A stretch of 64,000 nt of DNA from JAXHMB01 sp034521755 (GTDB lineage Bacteria > Bacteroidota > Rhodothermia > Balneolales > Balneolaceae). Positions 62,393-64,000 of the stretch are shown one piece after another. The notes under the pieces were generated by a model. It worked only from the letters and a program-made list of their open reading frames with translations. It had not been told where the DNA came from and ran no database searches. Made by a program: the position numbers and the translations under genes. Where the stretch lies: NCBI GenBank assembly GCA_034521755.1, contig JAXHMB010000001.1:434001-498000 (forward strand), in the 5' to 3' direction. Each line of letters starts with the position of its first letter. Position 1 is the stretch's first letter.

Positions 62393-62434
62393 CCGCTTGA
62401 CTTCGACTTCGCTGTACGCTGCGCTCAGTCTGAC
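62393..62434 (-). repeat. dispersed repeat, CTTGACTTCGACTTCG type
   Basis: CCGCTTGACTTCGACTTCGC then a variable middle then TGCGCTCAG. A second copy with the same orientation is at 63107-63150. The pair flanks the GIY-YIG gene. The sequence partly complements the CTTGAGCGCAG type, which suggests both are two halves of one longer repeat family. Confidence 0.7.
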
Positions 62435-62718
62435 GCTGATTTAGTAGAACTAATACGCATTATGTCTTATATCAAACTATTTTACTTTTCCCAATAGACT
62501 CATACTGATGCCTATTATAACGTTTCAAATGTAATCTTACAGTTAGTTTAATTAAGACTAGCTGTAATCTGAAAGTCAATTCTTAAAACTAAAAAGTTGC
62601 ATTAGTTTAGCGTAGGCTTTTCATCTCTCTAGCATAGTTCCGATTAACATCGCTCAGTGACCTGGACATTGCATTATATCTTATTACAAACATTTTAAAC
62701 GCCAGAGAATCGTACCAT

Positions 62719-62760
62719 CTTGAGCGCAGTTTTGATGTCAATCAAAACGTAGTCGAAAGA
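62719..62760 (+). repeat. hairpin repeat, CTTGAGCGCAG type, copy 1
   Basis: CTTGAGCGCAG is followed by a hairpin of GTTTTGAT and ATCAAAAC around GTCA, then GTAGTCGAAAGA. It lies 11 bases beyond the GIY-YIG stop codon. A second copy at 63208-63248 has a compensated stem. Confidence 0.8.
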
Positions 62761-62771
62761 GAGATTTCTTT

Positions 62772-63086
62772 TTAATCCCTTCTCTTCTTTCTTCTTTTCT
62801 TCATTTCCTTCGACTGGGCCAACTCCTGAAGCAAATCAAAATCACCCTTCATAAGTGCCTCCTTTTTGCTTCTCGACCAGCCTTTGACCTGCCTTTCGGC
62901 ATCAATAGCATTAGAAATATTTCTAAATTCTGTGTTCCAAATCAATTTAACAGGAAGCCTTTTTGAAGTATATCCATCATATAACCCCTCTTTATGCTGA
63001 CTGATACGTTTTTCCAGATCACTGGTGCATCCTGTATAATAGGTGCCATCTGAGCATTCCAAGATATATATCCAGGATTTTTTCAT
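62772..63086 (-). CDS. GIY-YIG nuclease domain protein
   Basis: A 104-residue single-domain nuclease of the UPF0213/YhbQ type. WIYILECSDGTYYTGCTSDLEKRISQHKEG contains the two conserved Tyr positions of the GIY and YIG motifs (here YIL and YTG) and the catalytic Arg of LEKR. VERQVKGWSRSKKEALM-like residues (here DAERQVKGWSRSKKEAL) form the last helix, and the tail is very basic (KKRRKKRRD). The natural substrate of this group is uncertain. It lies inside a cluster of hairpin repeats. Confidence 0.85.
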   Translation of the reverse strand: MKKSWIYILECSDGTYYTGCTSDLEKRISQHKEGLYDGYTSKRLPVKLIWNTEFRNISNAIDAERQVKGWSRSKKEALMKGDFDLLQELAQSKEMKKRRKKRRD

Positions 63087-63106
63087 GTCATAAAATTAGT
63101 ATTATT

Positions 63107-63150
63107 CCGCTTGACTTCGACTTCGCTATCGAACTGCGCTCAGACTGATG
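63107..63150 (-). repeat. dispersed repeat, CTTGACTTCGACTTCG type, second copy
   Basis: CCGCTTGACTTCGACTTCGC and CTGCGCTCAG match the copy at 62393-62434 apart from the middle. It begins 20 bases upstream of the GIY-YIG start codon, so it may lie in that gene's promoter or leader. Confidence 0.7.
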
Positions 63151-63207
63151 CTAGATTATTAAAGGTTTATCTTCTTTTACTCAGCATATACAAAAACTTT
63201 TTGTCAC

Positions 63208-63248
63208 CTTGAGCGCAGTTTCGATGATAATCGAAACGTAGTCGAAAG
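63208..63248 (+). repeat. hairpin repeat, CTTGAGCGCAG type, copy 2
   Basis: CTTGAGCGCAG, hairpin GTTTCGAT and ATCGAAAC around GATA, then GTAGTCGAAAG. Compared with copy 1, both stem arms changed together at the same position (T-A pair to C-G pair). It lies between the prfB stop at 63264 and the GIY-YIG gene. Confidence 0.8.
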
Positions 63249-63263
63249 GTTGAAAATTACACG

Positions 63264-64000
63264 CTACGATCTGCTCACATCCGACATCAAATACGCCTTA
63301 ATAAACTCTTCCAGTTCGCCATCCATCACCGCCTCTACGTTTGAAGTCTCGTGGTCGGTACGGTGGTCCTTCACCATATTATAGGGATGGAACACATACG
63401 AGCGAATCTGCGAGCCCCATTCAATCTTATTCTTTGAGTCCTCCAGCTTTTGTTTTTCTCGTTCCTTAATCTGCTTCTCCAGCTCATAAATCTTGGATTT
63501 AAGCAGTACCATCGCCTTTTCGCGGTTTTGCATCTGCGAGCGCTCCTGCTGACATTCAGCGACTACGCGTTCTTTGCTGCCATCCGAAAGCTCACCTTCC
63601 CAGATTAAGCGGACGCCCGTTTCTACCTTGTTTACATTCTGTCCGCCGGCCCCACTGGCATGAAAACGCTGCAGCTCTACCTCGCTTTCATTAATATCAA
63701 TTTCAATACTGTCATCGATTAATGGAGAGACAAAGACTGAACAAAAAGACGTATGCCGCCGAGAATTACTGTCAAAAGGTGAAATGCGAACCAGGCGGTG
63801 TACTCCACTCTCGGCTTTCAAAAATCCATAGGCAAAATCTCCGCTGATTTGAATGGTAGCACTTTTCAGGCCGGCCACCTCTCCCTGCTGGTATTCAATC
63901 ACCGACACTTCAAAATCTTCCTTCTTGGCGAATCGGGTATACATACGATAGAGCATTTCGGCCCAGTCCTGGCTTTCCGTACCACCCGCTCCCGGGTTAA
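63264..64000 (-). CDS. prfB: peptide chain release factor 2, 5' part beyond window
   Basis: The minus-strand frame is open to the window edge, with GAGGTESQDWAEMLYRMY near 64000, a well-known RF2 segment, so the start lies outside. The anticodon-like SPF motif occurs in RISPFDSNSRRHTSF, and the catalytic GGQ in HASGAGGQNVNKVETGVRL. The C-terminal helix with MQNREKAMVLLKSKIYELE is typical. RF2 recognises UAA and UGA. The programmed frameshift site common in prfB would be further upstream, so it cannot be checked here. Confidence 0.95.
   Translation of the reverse strand, partial: NPGAGGTESQDWAEMLYRMYTRFAKKEDFEVSVIEYQQGEVAGLKSATIQISGDFAYGFLKAESGVHRLVRISPFDSNSRRHTSFCSVFVSPLIDDSIEIDINESEVELQRFHASGAGGQNVNKVETGVRLIWEGELSDGSKERVVAECQQERSQMQNREKAMVLLKSKIYELEKQIKEREKQKLEDSKNKIEWGSQIRSYVFHPYNMVKDHRTDHETSNVEAVMDGELEEFIKAYLMSDVSRS

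Larger units (their letters stand above)
62239..62771. other. gene-free region with dispersed repeats
   Basis: 533 bases without a supported gene. Two repeat copies lie here, at 62393-62434 and 62719-62760, described separately. A related fragment (GCTACGCCACGCTCAACATGA) lies at about 62273-62294. The AT-rich middle (62460-62700) shows nothing I can name. Confidence 0.6.

Overview
The window reads as a bacterial chromosome segment of the Bacteroidota/Balneolota type. This placement is inference from gene content and moderate-to-low GC, with Bacteroidota-style dispersed repeats; there is no rRNA in the window to confirm it. Nearly every stretch is coding. I found no tRNA, rRNA, CRISPR array or transposase gene.

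Region by region: (1) 1-6.3 kb holds a cut-off alpha/beta hydrolase, a DinB-fold protein, a two-gene acyltransferase pair resembling aminolipid (ornithine/glycine lipid) synthases, a ParA plus ribbon-helix-helix partition pair, and a D-threonine-aldolase-like PLP enzyme. (2) 6.3-18.2 kb is a minus-strand type IV pilus-like machine: pilin, O-antigen-ligase-like protein, PilC, PilB, a cyclic-nucleotide-binding protein, PilT, PilM, PilN, a PilO-PilP fusion and a secretin ending in a SPOR domain. The pilin has an atypical MGQQQLLL start and is broken by three frameshifts. (3) 18.2-20.1 kb is a divergent lipoprotein broken by at least four frameshifts. (4) 20.1-29.7 kb is mixed housekeeping: a desaturase, a degenerate AAA+ protein, SUI1, a Nei-like glycosylase, PlsC, a DEAD-box helicase and an FKBP lipoprotein, with an inverted pair of 128-bp MITE-like elements. 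(5) 30.0-38.7 kb is recC-recB-recD, with recB interrupted by one frameshift. (6) 38.7-40.5 kb is a polyamine operon: AdoMet decarboxylase, pyruvoyl arginine decarboxylase and spermidine synthase. (7) 40.6-46.1 kb has a fused 2-oxoacid dehydrogenase E1, an ECF sigma factor with a small partner, holA and asnS. (8) 46.2-57.1 kb is the translation/RNA operon rimP-nusA-infB-rbfA-truB-ribF-rpsO-pnp followed by an M16 protease. (9) 57.2-64 kb has a sortilin-like secreted protein, a DUF192 lipoprotein, fbp, coaE, a GIY-YIG nuclease inside a cluster of hairpin repeats, and the 3' part of prfB.

The best candidate for an under-described system is the pilus-like locus: a complete assembly and motor set with an unusual pilin leader, two domain fusions in the envelope-spanning part, a cyclic-nucleotide sensor between the two motor ATPases, and a possible glycan ligase. 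The frameshifts cluster in the pilin and the neighbouring lipoprotein. They could be real decay or local assembly error, and raw reads would decide.
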